From: Halobacteria archaeon HArc-gm2
GTDB taxonomy: Archaea; Halobacteriota; Halobacteria; Halobacteriales; Haloarculaceae
Length of the DNA stretch: 64,000 nucleotides
Assembly: GCA_025517465.1 (NCBI GenBank)
Contig: JAOPKE010000001.1
Coordinates: 62,001 to 126,000, forward strand
Direction of reading: 5' to 3'
Position numbers and translations under genes: made by a program. Below the pieces are notes generated by a model. It was not told the DNA's origin and did not search any database. It saw only the letters and a program-made list of their open reading frames with translations. Of this stretch, positions 53,888 to 63,440 are shown piece by piece (position 1 is the stretch's first letter; every line of letters starts with the position of its first letter).

Positions 53888-54114
53888 CGGTCATCCACGT
53901 CGAGGAGGTCCGCGACATGACGCCCGCCGAACGAGAGGCGGAGCTCGACGACCTCGAGACGGAACTGCTCAACACCCGCGCCGTGAAGGCGGCGGGCGGT
54001 GCGCCGGAGAACCCCGGCCGCATCAAGGAGCTGAAGAAAGCGATCGCGCGGATCAAGACGATCCAGAACGAGGAAGGCGACTTCGAAGACGAAGCCGCTG
54101 AGGAGGCAGCCTGA
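53884..54114 (+). CDS. rpl29: Ribosomal protein uL29
   Basis: 76 residues. A two-helix protein near the tunnel exit. The N-terminal MTVIHVEEVRDMTPAEREAE and the middle RIKELKKAIARIKTIQNEE are typical. It ends in an acidic Glu/Ala tail. The start overlaps uS3 by 4 nt; its stop overlaps the rnp1 start by one base (TGATG). Confidence 0.95.
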   Translation: MTVIHVEEVRDMTPAEREAELDDLETELLNTRAVKAAGGAPENPGRIKELKKAIARIKTIQNEEGDFEDEAAEEAA

Positions 54115-54401
54115 TGCCCCTCACGCCCGAGACGCTCCCGCGTCACGAACTCGTCGGCCTCGACGTCGAGGTCGTCGCCGCGTCCAACCCGGACGCAATC
54201 GGCATCGAGGGCCGGGTCGTCACCGAGACGACGCGGACTCTCGGCATCGAGGGAGCAGACCGGGTGTGGCACGTGCCGAAGGACGGCGCGACGTTTACCT
54301 TCGACCTCCCCTCGGGTGACCGCACCCGGGTGGAGGGGTCGAAGCTCGTCGCCCGACCCGCTCGACGCACGGAAACGACAGGTGATTCACAATGGCGATA
54401 G
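54114..54401 (+). CDS. rnp1: Ribonuclease P protein component 1 (Rpp29/POP4)
   Basis: 95 residues. Protein subunit of RNase P, which cuts the 5' leader of pre-tRNA. The Sm-like barrel is visible in [20 protein letters not shown], then [15 protein letters not shown] and [20 protein letters not shown]. Its position between uL29 and uS17 is conserved across archaea. The 3' end overlaps uS17 by 10 nt. Confidence 0.95.
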   Translation: MPLTPETLPRHELVGLDVEVVAASNPDAIGIEGRVVTETTRTLGIEGADRVWHVPKDGATFTFDLPSGDRTRVEGSKLVARPARRTETTGDSQWR

Positions 54402-54730
54402 GACTGAACGTAGCAGAACCGGACGAGACCTGCTCCGATGCGGACTGTCCCTTCCACGGAGATCTCTCCGTGCGAGGACAGACCATCGAGGCGGACGTCG
54501 CGTCCACAGACATGGAGAAGACCGTCGTCGTCGAGCGCGAGTACGACGTCAAGGTGCCGAAATACGACCGCCAGATGAAGCGGCGGAGCCGCATCCCGGC
54601 ACACGCACCCGACTGTCTCGACCTCGCGGTCGGCGACGCGGTCACGATTGCAGAGTGTCGACCACTCTCGAAGACGAAGAGCCACGTGGTAGTCAGCGTG
54701 GCTTCTGCCGACTCGGGAGGTGAAGAGTGA
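54392..54730 (+). CDS. rps17: Ribosomal protein uS17
   Basis: 112 residues. An OB-fold protein of the small subunit. The N-terminal part has a [16 protein letters not shown] segment, found in archaeal and eukaryotic forms, followed by [20 protein letters not shown] and [20 protein letters not shown]. Overlaps rnp1 by 10 nt and touches uL14. Confidence 0.96.
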   Translation: MAIGLNVAEPDETCSDADCPFHGDLSVRGQTIEADVASTDMEKTVVVEREYDVKVPKYDRQMKRRSRIPAHAPDCLDLAVGDAVTIAECRPLSKTKSHVVVSVASADSGGEE

Positions 54731-55128
54731 TGGAGGCGCTGAAAGCCGACGTCACGCAGGGCCTGGAGAAGGGCTCGCTGATCACGTGCGCCGACAACAC
54801 GGGCGCGCGAGAGCTCAAGGTCATCAGCGTCTCGGGCTACTCCGGGACGAAGAACCGCCACCCGAAGGCGGGCCTTGGCGACAAGATCACGGTCTCGGTG
54901 ACGAAGGGGACGCCGGAAATGCGCCGGCAGGTCCTCGAGGCAGTCATCGTCCGACAGCGAAAGCCCATCCGCCGACCGGACGGGACCCGCGTGAAGTTCG
55001 AGGACAACGCCGCCGTCATCATCAACGAAAACGAGGAACCGCAGGGGACCGAGATCAAGGGCCCGATCGCCCGCGAGGTCGCCGAGCGGTTCGGTAGCGT
55101 CGCGTCCACCGCGACGATGATAGTATGA
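54730..55128 (+). CDS. rpl14: Ribosomal protein uL14
   Basis: 132 residues, the standard archaeal length. Binds near the sarcin-ricin loop. The fold shows [20 protein letters not shown], and [21 protein letters not shown] chose ATG 54730 over the GTG at 54727, because the former gives the usual length and overlaps the uS17 stop by one base. Overlaps uL24 by 4 nt. Confidence 0.97.
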   Translation: MEALKADVTQGLEKGSLITCADNTGARELKVISVSGYSGTKNRHPKAGLGDKITVSVTKGTPEMRRQVLEAVIVRQRKPIRRPDGTRVKFEDNAAVIINENEEPQGTEIKGPIAREVAERFGSVASTATMIV

Positions 55129-55487
55129 CTCGACAACCGAGCAAACAGCGAACGAACCAACGGCGCGCCCCGCTGCACGAGAAGCAAAAGCAGGTGCGGG
55201 CGACGCTGTCCGACGACCTCCGCGAGGAGTACGGACAGCGAAACGTCCGCGTCAACGCGGGCGACACCGTCGAGGTCATGCGCGGCGACTACGCCGGCGA
55301 AGACGGCGAAGTCGCGGCCGTGAACCTGGACGACGCCACCATCCACGTGGAGGGCGTCACGGTCGAGGCCGCGGACGGCGAGGAAGTGCCGCGTCCGGTC
55401 GACGCGAGCAACCTCCGCGTCACCAGCCTCGACCTCGACGACGACCGTCGCGAGGCGCGCCTCGAATCGGAGGAGGATAGCGCATGA
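55125..55487 (+). CDS. rpl24: Ribosomal protein uL24
   Basis: 120 residues. An early 50S assembly protein. It has a KOW motif region ([20 protein letters not shown]) after a basic N-terminus [20 protein letters not shown]. The C-terminus is acidic. 4-nt overlaps at both ends. Confidence 0.96.
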   Translation: MTRQPSKQRTNQRRAPLHEKQKQVRATLSDDLREEYGQRNVRVNAGDTVEVMRGDYAGEDGEVAAVNLDDATIHVEGVTVEAADGEEVPRPVDASNLRVTSLDLDDDRREARLESEEDSA

Positions 55488-56191
55488 CGAAACACCAGAA
55501 ACGACTCTCGGTACCCAAGAGCTGGCCAGTCGAGCGGAAGACGGAGACGTTCACCGTCAAGGCCGACGCCGGCCCCCACGGCGAGGCAGGGGTTCCCCTG
55601 CTCATCGTCCTGCGGGACGTGCTCGGCTACGCCGACAGCCGCAAGGAAGCGCGCTACGCGCTCAACGAGGACAGCGTCGAGATCAACGGGAAGGCCGTCT
55701 CCGACGAGGAACGCCCCGTCGGGATGTTCGACATCCTCGCGTTCACGGAACGCGACGAGTACTACCGCGTCTTCCCCGGCGAGGGCGGTCGCCTGGCCCT
55801 GACGGCCATCGACCCCGACGCCGCGGACTCGAAACTCGGCAAGATCGTCGGCAAGCAGTACGTCTCCGGCGGGGACGTCCAGTTGACGCTCCACGACGGC
55901 GAGACGCTGCTGGTCGAAGACGACGACGAGTACACCCCGAACGACTCGCTGGTCGTCGACAACGAGGACGGCGAGGTCGTCGCCCACTTCACCTACGAGG
56001 AGGGCGCGCTCGTCACCGCCGTCGACGGCGCACACGCCGGCGAGATCGGCACCGTCGACGAGATCCAGGTCACCCCTGGTAGCTCCTCGAACAACGTGAT
56101 CGTCGAGCAAGAGGACGGAGACGGCTTCGAGACGGTCGAAGAGTACGTCGTCGTCATCGACGAGAACTTCACCGGAGGTGACGACGAATGA
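55484..56191 (+). CDS. rps4e: Ribosomal protein eS4
   Basis: 235 residues. Archaeal/eukaryotic small-subunit protein with an S4-like domain and a KOW segment. [20 protein letters not shown] opens it; the RNA-binding part holds [20 protein letters not shown]. The C-terminal strand [20 protein letters not shown] is typical. Overlaps uL5 by 4 nt. Confidence 0.97.
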   Translation: MTKHQKRLSVPKSWPVERKTETFTVKADAGPHGEAGVPLLIVLRDVLGYADSRKEARYALNEDSVEINGKAVSDEERPVGMFDILAFTERDEYYRVFPGEGGRLALTAIDPDAADSKLGKIVGKQYVSGGDVQLTLHDGETLLVEDDDEYTPNDSLVVDNEDGEVVAHFTYEEGALVTAVDGAHAGEIGTVDEIQVTPGSSSNNVIVEQEDGDGFETVEEYVVVIDENFTGGDDE

Positions 56192-56721
56192 GCTCCGAGA
56201 GCGAGACCGGCGGTGAGTTCCACGAGATGCGGGAACCCAGCGTCGAGAAGGTCGTCGTCCACATGGGCGTCGGCCAGGGCGGTCGCGAGCTCGCGAACGC
56301 CGAGGAGATCCTGGCGGAAGTCGCCGGGCAGGAGCCGGTTCGGACCGTCGCCCGCGGGACCGTCGCGGAGTTCAACATCCGCGAGGGTGACCCGATCGGG
56401 ACGAAGGTCACGCTGCGAGCCGACGACGCACACGAGTTCCTGGACAAGGCGCTCGAGAACGTGAGCCTGTCGGCCACGCAGTTCGACGACACCGGCAACT
56501 TCAGCTTCGGCGTCGAGGAGCACACCGACTTCCCGAGCCAGGAGTACGACCCGAGCATCGGGATCTACGGGATGGACGTGACGGTCAACCTCGTCCGCCC
56601 CGGCTACCGCGTCGCCAAGCGGGACAAGGCGTCGCGTTCGATCCCGTCGAACCACCGACTCGACGCCGAGGACGCAGTGGCGTTCGTCGAGTCGACCTAC
56701 GACGTGGAGGTGAGCGAATGA
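56188..56721 (+). CDS. rpl5: Ribosomal protein uL5
   Basis: 177 residues. Binds 5S rRNA and touches P-site tRNA. Core segments are [20 protein letters not shown], then [20 protein letters not shown] and [20 protein letters not shown]. The C-terminus [20 protein letters not shown] is of archaeal form. 4-nt overlaps at both ends. Confidence 0.97.
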   Translation: MSSESETGGEFHEMREPSVEKVVVHMGVGQGGRELANAEEILAEVAGQEPVRTVARGTVAEFNIREGDPIGTKVTLRADDAHEFLDKALENVSLSATQFDDTGNFSFGVEEHTDFPSQEYDPSIGIYGMDVTVNLVRPGYRVAKRDKASRSIPSNHRLDAEDAVAFVESTYDVEVSE

Positions 56722-56912
56722 GCGAGAGCGAAACAGAACAAGACCAGGCGGCCGACGACGAGGCCACCGAGGAGTCCGTCCCCACGGGACAGCTCGAGGA
56801 GTGCCAGCGCTGTGGCCGCGAGCAGGGGCTCGTCGGCAAGTACAACATCTGGCTATGTCGCCAGTGCTTCCGGGAGATCTCCCGGGGTATGGGCTTCAAG
56901 AAGTACAGCTAA
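56718..56912 (+). CDS. rps14: Ribosomal protein uS14
   Basis: 64 residues. A zinc-binding small-subunit protein. The ligands are the cysteines of [20 protein letters not shown] and RQC. The C-terminus [14 protein letters not shown] is the usual signature. An acidic leader of about 25 residues precedes it, a haloarchaeal feature. uS8 follows after 2 nt. Confidence 0.96.
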   Translation: MSESETEQDQAADDEATEESVPTGQLEECQRCGREQGLVGKYNIWLCRQCFREISRGMGFKKYS

Positions 56913-56914
56913 CC

Positions 56915-57307
56915 ATGACAGGAAACGATCCACTCGCCAGCGCGCTTTCGGCCGTCGACAACGCCGAGAGCGTCGGCCACCTGGACCAGACGCTACAGCC
57001 CGCTTCGAACACGATCGGCAGCGTACTCGAGGTCTTCTACGACCGCGGGTACATCGACGGCTTCCAGTTCGTCGACGACGGCAAAGCCGGCAAGTTCGAG
57101 GTCGAACTGAAAGGTGCCATCAACGAATGCGGCTCGGTCAAGCCCCGCTACAGCGTGGGCGCGGACGGCTACGAGAAGTGGGAGAAGCGATTCCTCCCCG
57201 CCCGTGACTACGGGACGCTCGTCGTCACGACCAGCCACGGCATCATGAGCCACTACGACGCCCGCGAGGAGGGCATCGGTGGCCAGGTCATCGCCTACGT
57301 ATACTGA
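56915..57307 (+). CDS. rps8: Ribosomal protein uS8
   Basis: 130 residues from ATG 56915. Core protein of small-subunit assembly. MTGNDPLASALSAVDNAESV opens it. The C-terminal RNA-binding end SHGIMSHYDAREEGIGGQVI is diagnostic. The same frame is open upstream within the uS14 gene but is not used. uL6 starts 2 nt after its stop. Confidence 0.97.
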   Translation: MTGNDPLASALSAVDNAESVGHLDQTLQPASNTIGSVLEVFYDRGYIDGFQFVDDGKAGKFEVELKGAINECGSVKPRYSVGADGYEKWEKRFLPARDYGTLVVTTSHGIMSHYDAREEGIGGQVIAYVY

Positions 57308-57309
57308 CA

Positions 57310-57846
57310 ATGCCACGAATAGAACTCGAAACCCCGGAGGACGTCGACGCCGAGGTCGACCACCTCGAGCTGACGGTCTCCGGTCCGAACGGTAGCGTAA
57401 CGCGGCGCCTCTGGTACCCCGACATCACGGTCTCCGTCGACGACGGGGCCGTGGTCATCGAGTCCGACGAGGACGACGCGAAGACGATGTCGACGCTCGG
57501 CACGTTCGAGAGTCACGTCGAGAACATGTACCACGGCGTCACCGAGGGCTGGGAGTACGAGATGGAGCTCTTCTACTCTCACTTCCCGATGCAGGTCGAC
57601 GTGGAAGGCGGCGAGGTCGTCATCGAGAACTTCCTCGGCGAGCGGGCGCCGCGGCGCGCCCCCATCCACGGCGACACCGACGTCTCCGTCGACGGCGAGG
57701 AACTGACCCTCTCCGGCCCGGACATCGAGGCCGTGGGCCAGACCGCCGCCGACATCGAACAGCTCACGCGCGTCAACGACAAGGACGTCCGTGTGTTCCA
57801 GGACGGCGTCTACATCACGACGAAACCGAGCCGAGGTGACGCCTGA
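57310..57846 (+). CDS. rpl6: Ribosomal protein uL6
   Basis: 178 residues. Two repeated alpha/beta domains: the first with [20 protein letters not shown], the second with [20 protein letters not shown] and [20 protein letters not shown], which binds rRNA near the factor site. Overlaps eL32 by one base (TGATG). Confidence 0.97.
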   Translation: MPRIELETPEDVDAEVDHLELTVSGPNGSVTRRLWYPDITVSVDDGAVVIESDEDDAKTMSTLGTFESHVENMYHGVTEGWEYEMELFYSHFPMQVDVEGGEVVIENFLGERAPRRAPIHGDTDVSVDGEELTLSGPDIEAVGQTAADIEQLTRVNDKDVRVFQDGVYITTKPSRGDA

Positions 57847-58601
57847 TGGCAGAAGACGAGGAAGGAAACAACGACGTCGAAGAGGAAGTCCAGAACGACT
57901 CCGACGAACCGCAGGAACTCACCGACATCAGCGGCGTCGGCGGGTCCAAGGCGGACGCGCTGCGCGACGCCGGCTTCGAGACGGTCGAAGACGTTCGCGC
58001 GGCCGACCAGTCCGAACTGGCCGAAGCCGAGGGCGTGGGCAACGCGCTCGCCGCCCGTATCAAGGCCGACGTCGGTGGCCTCGAGGTCGATACGGAGACC
58101 GAGGCCGAAGTCGAAGAGGAAGGCGCCGAGGATGTCGAGGAGGCCGAGGAGGACGTGGAGACGGAACTCCAGCCTCGCGGACTCGTCGACAAGACGCCCG
58201 ACCTCTCCGAGAAGGAGTCCGAACTGCTGACCCAGCGCCGACGCGTCGGCAAGCCGCAGTTCAACCAGCAGGACTACCACAAGAAAAAGCGCGTCCCCAC
58301 TGCCTGGCGACGACCGCGCGGCCAGCTTTCGAAGCAGCGCCGCGGCGTCAAGGGCAAGGGCGACAAAGTCGAGGCGGGCTACCGCACGCCGACGGCCGTC
58401 CGCGGCAAGCACCCCTCCGGCTTCGAGGAAGTCCACGTCCACAACGTGGACGACCTCGACGGCGTCGACGGGGACACCCACGCCGTCCGCATCGCCTCCA
58501 AGGTCGGCGCTCGCAAGCGCGAGCGCATCGAGGAGGTCGCGGAAGACGAGGGCATCCGCGTGCTCAATCCCACCTACGTCGAAGTGGAGGTGAGTGAGTG
58601 A
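57846..58601 (+). CDS. rpl32e: Ribosomal protein eL32 with an N-terminal helix-hairpin-helix extension
   Basis: 251 residues, about twice the length of most eL32. The C-terminal half is the ribosomal protein ([20 protein letters not shown], then [20 protein letters not shown]). The N-terminal 110 residues contain a helix-hairpin-helix pair ([20 protein letters not shown], then [20 protein letters not shown]) in an acidic frame. I recall this fusion in other haloarchaea. The HhH could bind nucleic acid. Overlaps eL19 by 4 nt. Confidence 0.95.
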   Translation: MAEDEEGNNDVEEEVQNDSDEPQELTDISGVGGSKADALRDAGFETVEDVRAADQSELAEAEGVGNALAARIKADVGGLEVDTETEAEVEEEGAEDVEEAEEDVETELQPRGLVDKTPDLSEKESELLTQRRRVGKPQFNQQDYHKKKRVPTAWRRPRGQLSKQRRGVKGKGDKVEAGYRTPTAVRGKHPSGFEEVHVHNVDDLDGVDGDTHAVRIASKVGARKRERIEEVAEDEGIRVLNPTYVEVEVSE

Positions 58602-59050
58602 TGACGGATCTCTCCGCACAGAAGCGACTCGCGTCGGAAGTGCTCGACGTCGGGAAGAACCGCGTCTGGTTCGACCCCGAGCGCCAGGAGGACCTGGCCG
58701 ACGCCATCACTCGCGAGGACGTTCGCGAGATGATCGACGAGGGCGCCATCCAGGCGAAGGACGCACAGGGTAACTCGCGCGGTCGCGCGCGAGAACGCAA
58801 GGCGAAGCAGGCGTACGGTCACCAGCAGGGCGCTGGGTCCCGGAAGGGCAAGGCCGGCGCGCGACAGGACCCTAAAGAGGACTGGAGTTCCCGCATCCGC
58901 GCACAGCGCGAGACGCTGCGCGAACTCCGCGACGAGGGCGACCTGTCGAGTTCCCAGTACCGCGAGCTGTACGACAAGGCGGGCGGCGGCGAGTTCGACT
59001 CGGTCGCCGACCTCCAGCGGTACATCGACAACAACTACGGTGAACAATAA
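58598..59050 (+). CDS. rpl19e: Ribosomal protein eL19
   Basis: 150 residues. Archaeal/eukaryotic large-subunit protein; long helix reaching the small subunit. [20 protein letters not shown] with [17 protein letters not shown] is the classic opening, followed by the basic middle [20 protein letters not shown]. Its stop overlaps the uL18 ATG by one base. Confidence 0.97.
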   Translation: MMTDLSAQKRLASEVLDVGKNRVWFDPERQEDLADAITREDVREMIDEGAIQAKDAQGNSRGRARERKAKQAYGHQQGAGSRKGKAGARQDPKEDWSSRIRAQRETLRELRDEGDLSSSQYRELYDKAGGGEFDSVADLQRYIDNNYGEQ

Positions 59051-59610
59051 TGGCGACAGGACCACGATACAAGGTGCCGATGCGGCGTCGCCGCGAGGCC
59101 CGAACGGACTACCATCAGCGGTTGCGCCTGTTGAAATCAGGCAAGCCACGACTCGTTGCTCGCAAGAGCAACAACCAGGTCAGGGCGCAGCTGGTGACCA
59201 CCGGGCCCGACGGTGACCGAACACACGCGGCAGCAGCGTCGAACGACCTGCGAGAGTACGGCTGGGAGGCCCCGACCGGCAATCTGCCGGCGGCCTACCT
59301 CACCGGTCTGCTCGCCGGCCTCCGGGCCGTCGAGAACGGCGTCGAGGAGGCGGTCCTCGACATCGGTCTCAACAGCCCGACGCCGGGCAGCAAGGTGTTC
59401 GCGGTACAGGAAGGCGCAATCGACGCAGGCGTCGAGATTCCCCACAACGACGACGTGCTCGCCGAGTGGGAACGGACGCGCGGCGACCACATCGCCGAGT
59501 ACGCCGAATCCCTCGACGAACCGCTGTACAGCGGGGACTTCGACGCCACGGACCTCCCGGACCACTTCACGGAGACCCGGGAGACACTACTGGAGGCAGA
59601 TGAACTATGA
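59050..59610 (+). CDS. rpl18: Ribosomal protein uL18
   Basis: 186 residues. Binds 5S r[23 protein letters not shown] is followed by [20 protein letters not shown] and [20 protein letters not shown]. The C-terminal acidic third ([20 protein letters not shown]) is of archaeal type. Overlaps uS5 by 4 nt. Confidence 0.97.
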   Translation: MATGPRYKVPMRRRREARTDYHQRLRLLKSGKPRLVARKSNNQVRAQLVTTGPDGDRTHAAAASNDLREYGWEAPTGNLPAAYLTGLLAGLRAVENGVEEAVLDIGLNSPTPGSKVFAVQEGAIDAGVEIPHNDDVLAEWERTRGDHIAEYAESLDEPLYSGDFDATDLPDHFTETRETLLEADEL

Positions 59611-60239
59611 GTAACGGATGGGAACCCCGCACGCGACTGGGCAAGAAGGTCGTCGACGGGGAGATAGAGACGATGCAGGAGGCCCTCAACTCGGGCCTCC
59701 CGCTCAAGGAACCGGAGATCGTCGACCAACTCGTCCCCGACCTCGAGGACGAAGTGCTGGACATCAACATGGTCCAGCGCATGACGGACTCGGGTCGCCG
59801 GGTCAAGTTCCGCTGCGTCGTCGCGGTCGGTAACCGCGACGGCCTCGTCGGCTACGCCGAGGGGCGGGACGACCAGGTCGGCGGTGCGATCCAGAAAGCC
59901 ATCGAGATCGGCAAGCTCAATCTCATCGACGTCTCCCGGGGCTGCGGGTCCTGGGAGTGTGGCTGCGGCCGACCGCACACGGTCGCGCTGCGCACCACCG
60001 GCAAGGCCGGCAGCGTCGAGGTCGAGCTCCAGCCCGCACCGCGCGGACTGGGCCTGGCAGGCGGGGAGACCGTCCGCCACGTGCTCGAACTCGCCGGCAT
60101 CGAGGACATCTGGACGCGCTCCAGCGGCAACACGCGCACGACGGTGAACTTCGCGAAGGCGACGTTCAACGCCCTGCGCAACACGGCCGAGGCGCGCGTG
60201 CCGGAGCGAACCTTCGAGAAGCGCGAGGTGATCGAGTGA
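59607..60239 (+). CDS. rps5: Ribosomal protein uS5
   Basis: 210 residues. Small-subunit protein that guards decoding fidelity. The double-stranded-RNA-like domain reads [20 protein letters not shown] and the C-terminal domain [21 protein letters not shown] Cys-rich turn, [13 protein letters not shown], is characteristic of archaea. Overlaps uL30 by one base (TGATG). Confidence 0.97.
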   Translation: MSNGWEPRTRLGKKVVDGEIETMQEALNSGLPLKEPEIVDQLVPDLEDEVLDINMVQRMTDSGRRVKFRCVVAVGNRDGLVGYAEGRDDQVGGAIQKAIEIGKLNLIDVSRGCGSWECGCGRPHTVALRTTGKAGSVEVELQPAPRGLGLAGGETVRHVLELAGIEDIWTRSSGNTRTTVNFAKATFNALRNTAEARVPERTFEKREVIE

Positions 60240-60703
60240 TGCAAGCGCTCGTTCAGCTCCGCGGTGACGTGAACATGGACGGCGACGTCCACGACACGCT
60301 GGGGATGCTCAACATCCACAACGTGAACCACTGCACGTTCGTGCCCGAGGAGGACACCTACCGCGGCATGGTCACGAAGGTCAACGACTACGTCGCGTTC
60401 GGCGAACCGAGCGTCGAGACGGTCGCGCAACTGATCGCCAAGCGCGGCGAGCCCCTCGAGGGTGACGCCGACGTCGACGACGCCTGGATCGACGAGAACA
60501 CCGACTACTCGGATATCGAAGCGCTCGCCGAGGCGCTCGTCGACGAGGAGACCACGCTCCGCGAGCAGGGTCTCTCGCCGACGCTCCGTCTGCACCCGCC
60601 CCGTGGCGGCCACGACGGCGTCAAGCACCCCACCAAGGAAGGTGGCCAGCTCGGCAAGCACGACACCGAGCAGATCGACGCACTCCTGGAGGCGATGCGA
60701 TAA
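60239..60703 (+). CDS. rpl30: Ribosomal protein uL30
   Basis: 154 residues from ATG 60239, the long archaeal form. [20 protein letters not shown], then LNIHNVNHCTFVPEEDTYRG make up the core; the C-terminal extension has LRLHPPRGGHDGVKHPTKEG. The upstream open frame inside uS5 is not used. Overlaps uL15 by one base. Confidence 0.97.
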   Translation: MQALVQLRGDVNMDGDVHDTLGMLNIHNVNHCTFVPEEDTYRGMVTKVNDYVAFGEPSVETVAQLIAKRGEPLEGDADVDDAWIDENTDYSDIEALAEALVDEETTLREQGLSPTLRLHPPRGGHDGVKHPTKEGGQLGKHDTEQIDALLEAMR

Positions 60704-61200
60704 TGACGAGCAAGAAACGACGACAGCGCGGCTCGCGAACCCACAGCGGTGGCACGCACAAGAACCGACGTGGCGCCGGCCACCGCGGTGGTCGCGGAAA
60801 CGCCGGGCGCGACAAGCACGAGTTCCACAACCACGAGCCACTCGGGAAGAGCGGCTTCAAGCGACCCCAGAAGGTCCAGGAAGAGGTCGTCGAAATCGAC
60901 GTCCGTGAACTGGACGAGGACGCCACGCTGCTGGCGGCAGACGGGCTCGCAGAGGTCGAGGGCGGCGCGTTCCACATCGACGCCCGCGACGTCGTCGACG
61001 ACGCCGACACGGCCGACGTCGTGAAGGTGCTCGGCGGCGGCCAGGTCCGCAACGAACTGGTCCTGACCGCCGACGACTTCTCCGAGGCCGCTCGCGAGAA
61101 GGTCGAAGAAGCCGGCGGTGCCGCCGAACTAACCGAGTTCGGCGAGGAGCGCCAGGCCGAACCGGAAGACGCAAACGATTCGGACGAAGACGAAGCATAA
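60703..61200 (+). CDS. rpl15: Ribosomal protein uL15
   Basis: 165 residues. The Gly/Arg-rich N-terminus (RQRGSRTHSGGTHKNRRGAG, then HRGGRGNAGRDKHEFHNHEP) penetrates the subunit. The globular part contains EVVEIDVRELDEDATLLAAD, and the tail is acidic. secY begins 1 nt after its stop. Confidence 0.97.
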   Translation: MTSKKRRQRGSRTHSGGTHKNRRGAGHRGGRGNAGRDKHEFHNHEPLGKSGFKRPQKVQEEVVEIDVRELDEDATLLAADGLAEVEGGAFHIDARDVVDDADTADVVKVLGGGQVRNELVLTADDFSEAAREKVEEAGGAAELTEFGEERQAEPEDANDSDEDEA

Positions 61201-61201
61201 A

Positions 61202-62689
61202 ATGAGCTGGAAGGACACCGCCGAACCGGTCCTCGTCCGCATGCCGGCAGTCCGCCGACCGGAGGGACACGTTCCCTTCAAGCGGAAGCTCATGTGGACG
61301 GGCGGAGTGCTGGTACTGTACTTTTACCTCTCGAACATCCTGCTGTTCGGGCTGAACTTCGACCCCAACCAGGGGTCGATCTACGGTCAGTTCAGTTCGA
61401 TCCTCGGCGCGAACCAGGGGTCGATCATGCAACTCGGGATCGGTCCCATCGTCACGGCGAGCATCGTCCTGCAACTGCTCGGCGGTGCCGACCTGCTCGG
61501 ACTGGACACGCAGAACAACCCACGCGACCAGATCCTCTACCAGGGGCTCCAGAAGCTGCTGGTGCTCGTGATGATCTGCCTGACCGGGTTGCCGATGGTG
61601 TTCGCGGGGAACTTCCTGCCGGCACAGAGCGTCAATCTGTTCGGCGCACAGCTCGGCGTCGGCGTCGTCCAGTGGCTCATCTTCGCCCAGATCTTCGTCG
61701 GCGGCGTCCTCATCCTGTTCATGGACGAGGTCATCTCCAAGTGGGGTGTCGGCAGCGGTATCGGCCTGTTCATCATCGCCGGCGTGAGCCAGCGACTGAT
61801 CGGCGGGCTCTTTACCTTCCCGGCTATCGGCGGTCAGCAACGGGGATTCTTCGCCACCTGGATCGGGATAATCCTCGGCGATATCCCCACCGGGCCGATC
61901 CTGGCCGCTGACGGGCTCCAGTTCGTCTTCAGCAACGAGGGCGGGATGATCCTCCCGCTGATCACGACGGTGCTCATCTTCGTCGTGGTCGTCTACGCGG
62001 AGTCCGTCCGCGTCGAGATCCCGCTGTCGAACGCGCGGGTCAAGGGAGCGCGTGGTCGCTTCCCCGTGAAGCTCATCTACGCGAGCGTCCTGCCGATGAT
62101 CCTCGTCCGGGCGCTTCAGGCCAACATCCAGTTCCTGGGTCGGATCCTGTACTCTCAGCTGGGCGGACTCCCGCCGTGGCTGGGGACGTACGCGACGCGG
62201 GCCGGCAACCCGACCCAGCCGACGGGCGGGCTGTTCTACTACATGGCGCCGATACAGTCGCCCGAACAGTGGATGTGGTGGGCCGGTGCGAGCCAGGAGA
62301 TCTGGCAGATCCTCATCCGCATCGGCATCGACCTCACCTTCATGGTGATCGGCGGTGCCGTCTTCGCCGTCTTCTGGGTCGAGACGACCGACATGGGCCC
62401 GGAGGCGACGGCCCAGCAGATCCACAACTCCGGGATGCAGATCCCCGGCTTCCGCCAGAACGTCGGCGTCATCGAGAAAGTGCTCGAACGCTACATCCCG
62501 CAGGTGACGGTCATCGGCGGTGCGCTCGTCGGCCTGCTCGCCGTCATGGCGAACATGCTCGGCACCATCGGCGGGGTCTCCGGCACGGGCCTGCTGCTGA
62601 CGGTCTCCATCACGTACAAGCTGTACGAGGAGATCGCCGAGGAGCAGCTCATGGAGATGCACCCGGCGATGCGCCGGATGTTCGGGTAA
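61202..62689 (+). CDS. secY: Protein translocase subunit SecY
   Basis: 495 residues. The channel of the Sec translocon. About ten membrane helices; the plug/early region contains GQFSSILGANQGSIMQLGIG, and the cytoplasmic loops VRVEIPLSNARVKGARGRFP and ETTDMGPEATAQQIHNSGMQ contact the ribosome. It is the last gene of the superoperon. In many archaea an adenylate kinase gene follows; here it does not. Confidence 0.98.
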   Translation: MSWKDTAEPVLVRMPAVRRPEGHVPFKRKLMWTGGVLVLYFYLSNILLFGLNFDPNQGSIYGQFSSILGANQGSIMQLGIGPIVTASIVLQLLGGADLLGLDTQNNPRDQILYQGLQKLLVLVMICLTGLPMVFAGNFLPAQSVNLFGAQLGVGVVQWLIFAQIFVGGVLILFMDEVISKWGVGSGIGLFIIAGVSQRLIGGLFTFPAIGGQQRGFFATWIGIILGDIPTGPILAADGLQFVFSNEGGMILPLITTVLIFVVVVYAESVRVEIPLSNARVKGARGRFPVKLIYASVLPMILVRALQANIQFLGRILYSQLGGLPPWLGTYATRAGNPTQPTGGLFYYMAPIQSPEQWMWWAGASQEIWQILIRIGIDLTFMVIGGAVFAVFWVETTDMGPEATAQQIHNSGMQIPGFRQNVGVIEKVLERYIPQVTVIGGALVGLLAVMANMLGTIGGVSGTGLLLTVSITYKLYEEIAEEQLMEMHPAMRRMFG

Positions 62690-62735
62690 CGCCCCCCCTT
62701 CGACTGCCGTTCCGGTAACGACTCATTTTTCGGGC
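62690..62735 (+). terminator. Likely terminator of the ribosomal superoperon
   Basis: After the secY stop come a C-rich run (CCCCCC) and, about 35 nt later, CATTTTTCGG with five T at 62726-62730. A T-run in an otherwise GC-rich stretch is the usual archaeal signal. No strong stem precedes it. Confidence 0.4.
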
Positions 62736-62867
62736 GACGCGCGACGGTGAGCGGTCCGGCTCGGTTCCGATGCCAGCTATCGGTCGGGTCACTGACCGTG
62801 TGAACGCGGCTCGGTACTGACCTTCCATCGGGATGCTCGCTGCGAAGGCGTTTCGCGGTCGTCGCCG

Positions 62868-63440
62868 TCAGTCACCGCGCCGCTCCTCTTCGACGATGAC
62901 GTCGGGTCCGCAGCGCTGGCACCGGCGGCACCGTCGGAACCGGTCGTAGTTGTAGCCGACAGTCAGGAGGACGCACGCGAGCAACAGCCCCTCGACCCAC
63001 GGGGTCCCCGTTGGCGGTGTGAGGAGAACCGTTCCGAGCTGGTCGAGACCGACGAAGACGACGATGGCGACGCTCAGCAGGCTGTAACCGTGGCCCCAGA
63101 CGGACGTTTCGGCGGACGGATAGAGCCTGATTCGGTCCGCTTCATCGGTCGGAGTGACGAGGTTCGCCTCGGTGTCGTGATCGATCAGCCCGGCGGCCTG
63201 GAGTTTCGGGAGGTGTGTCTGTCGCAAGGCGTTGTGGACGGACTTCCGGTGGCTCTGCGTGACGTTGTCGGCGCCCCGCGGGCTCTCCCACGTCGCTATC
63301 TGTTCGACCAGCTCGTCGAGTAGAATCGGTACGTCCACCCGTTTTGCGTAGTACAGGACGTACCGCCGCCGGATGTTGCTCAGTACGGCGTACAGGTCGT
63401 CGTTCGAACGACACTGTTCGGGCGGATCATTCGACGCCAT
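62868..63440 (-). CDS. DUF7344-type winged-helix protein with two membrane helices
   Basis: 190 residues. Residues 10-100 look like a winged helix of the haloarchaeal DUF7344 type (LYAVLSNIRRRYVLYYAKRV, then HNALRQTHLPKLQAAGLIDH). Two hydrophobic helices follow (YSLLSVAIVVFVGLDQLGTV and WVEGLLLACVLLTVGYNYDR). The tail has a CRRCQRC cysteine cluster that could bind metal. A membrane-tethered regulator is a plausible reading; the target is unknown. The gene is convergent with secY. CCTATATACA at about 63513-63522 may be its TATA element. Confidence 0.75.
   Translation of the reverse strand: MASNDPPEQCRSNDDLYAVLSNIRRRYVLYYAKRVDVPILLDELVEQIATWESPRGADNVTQSHRKSVHNALRQTHLPKLQAAGLIDHDTEANLVTPTDEADRIRLYPSAETSVWGHGYSLLSVAIVVFVGLDQLGTVLLTPPTGTPWVEGLLLACVLLTVGYNYDRFRRCRRCQRCGPDVIVEEERRGD

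Noticed and set aside
59957-60703. Longer uL30 reading from inside uS5
   Set aside because: The true uL30 N-terminus ([11 protein letters not shown]) starts at ATG 60239, overlapping the uS5 stop by one base; the upstream part is uS5 in another frame.
60857-62662. Long minus-strand open frame opposite uL15 and SecY
   Set aside because: It covers two genes with unmistakable products and has no promoter or motif; it is a shadow of codon bias.
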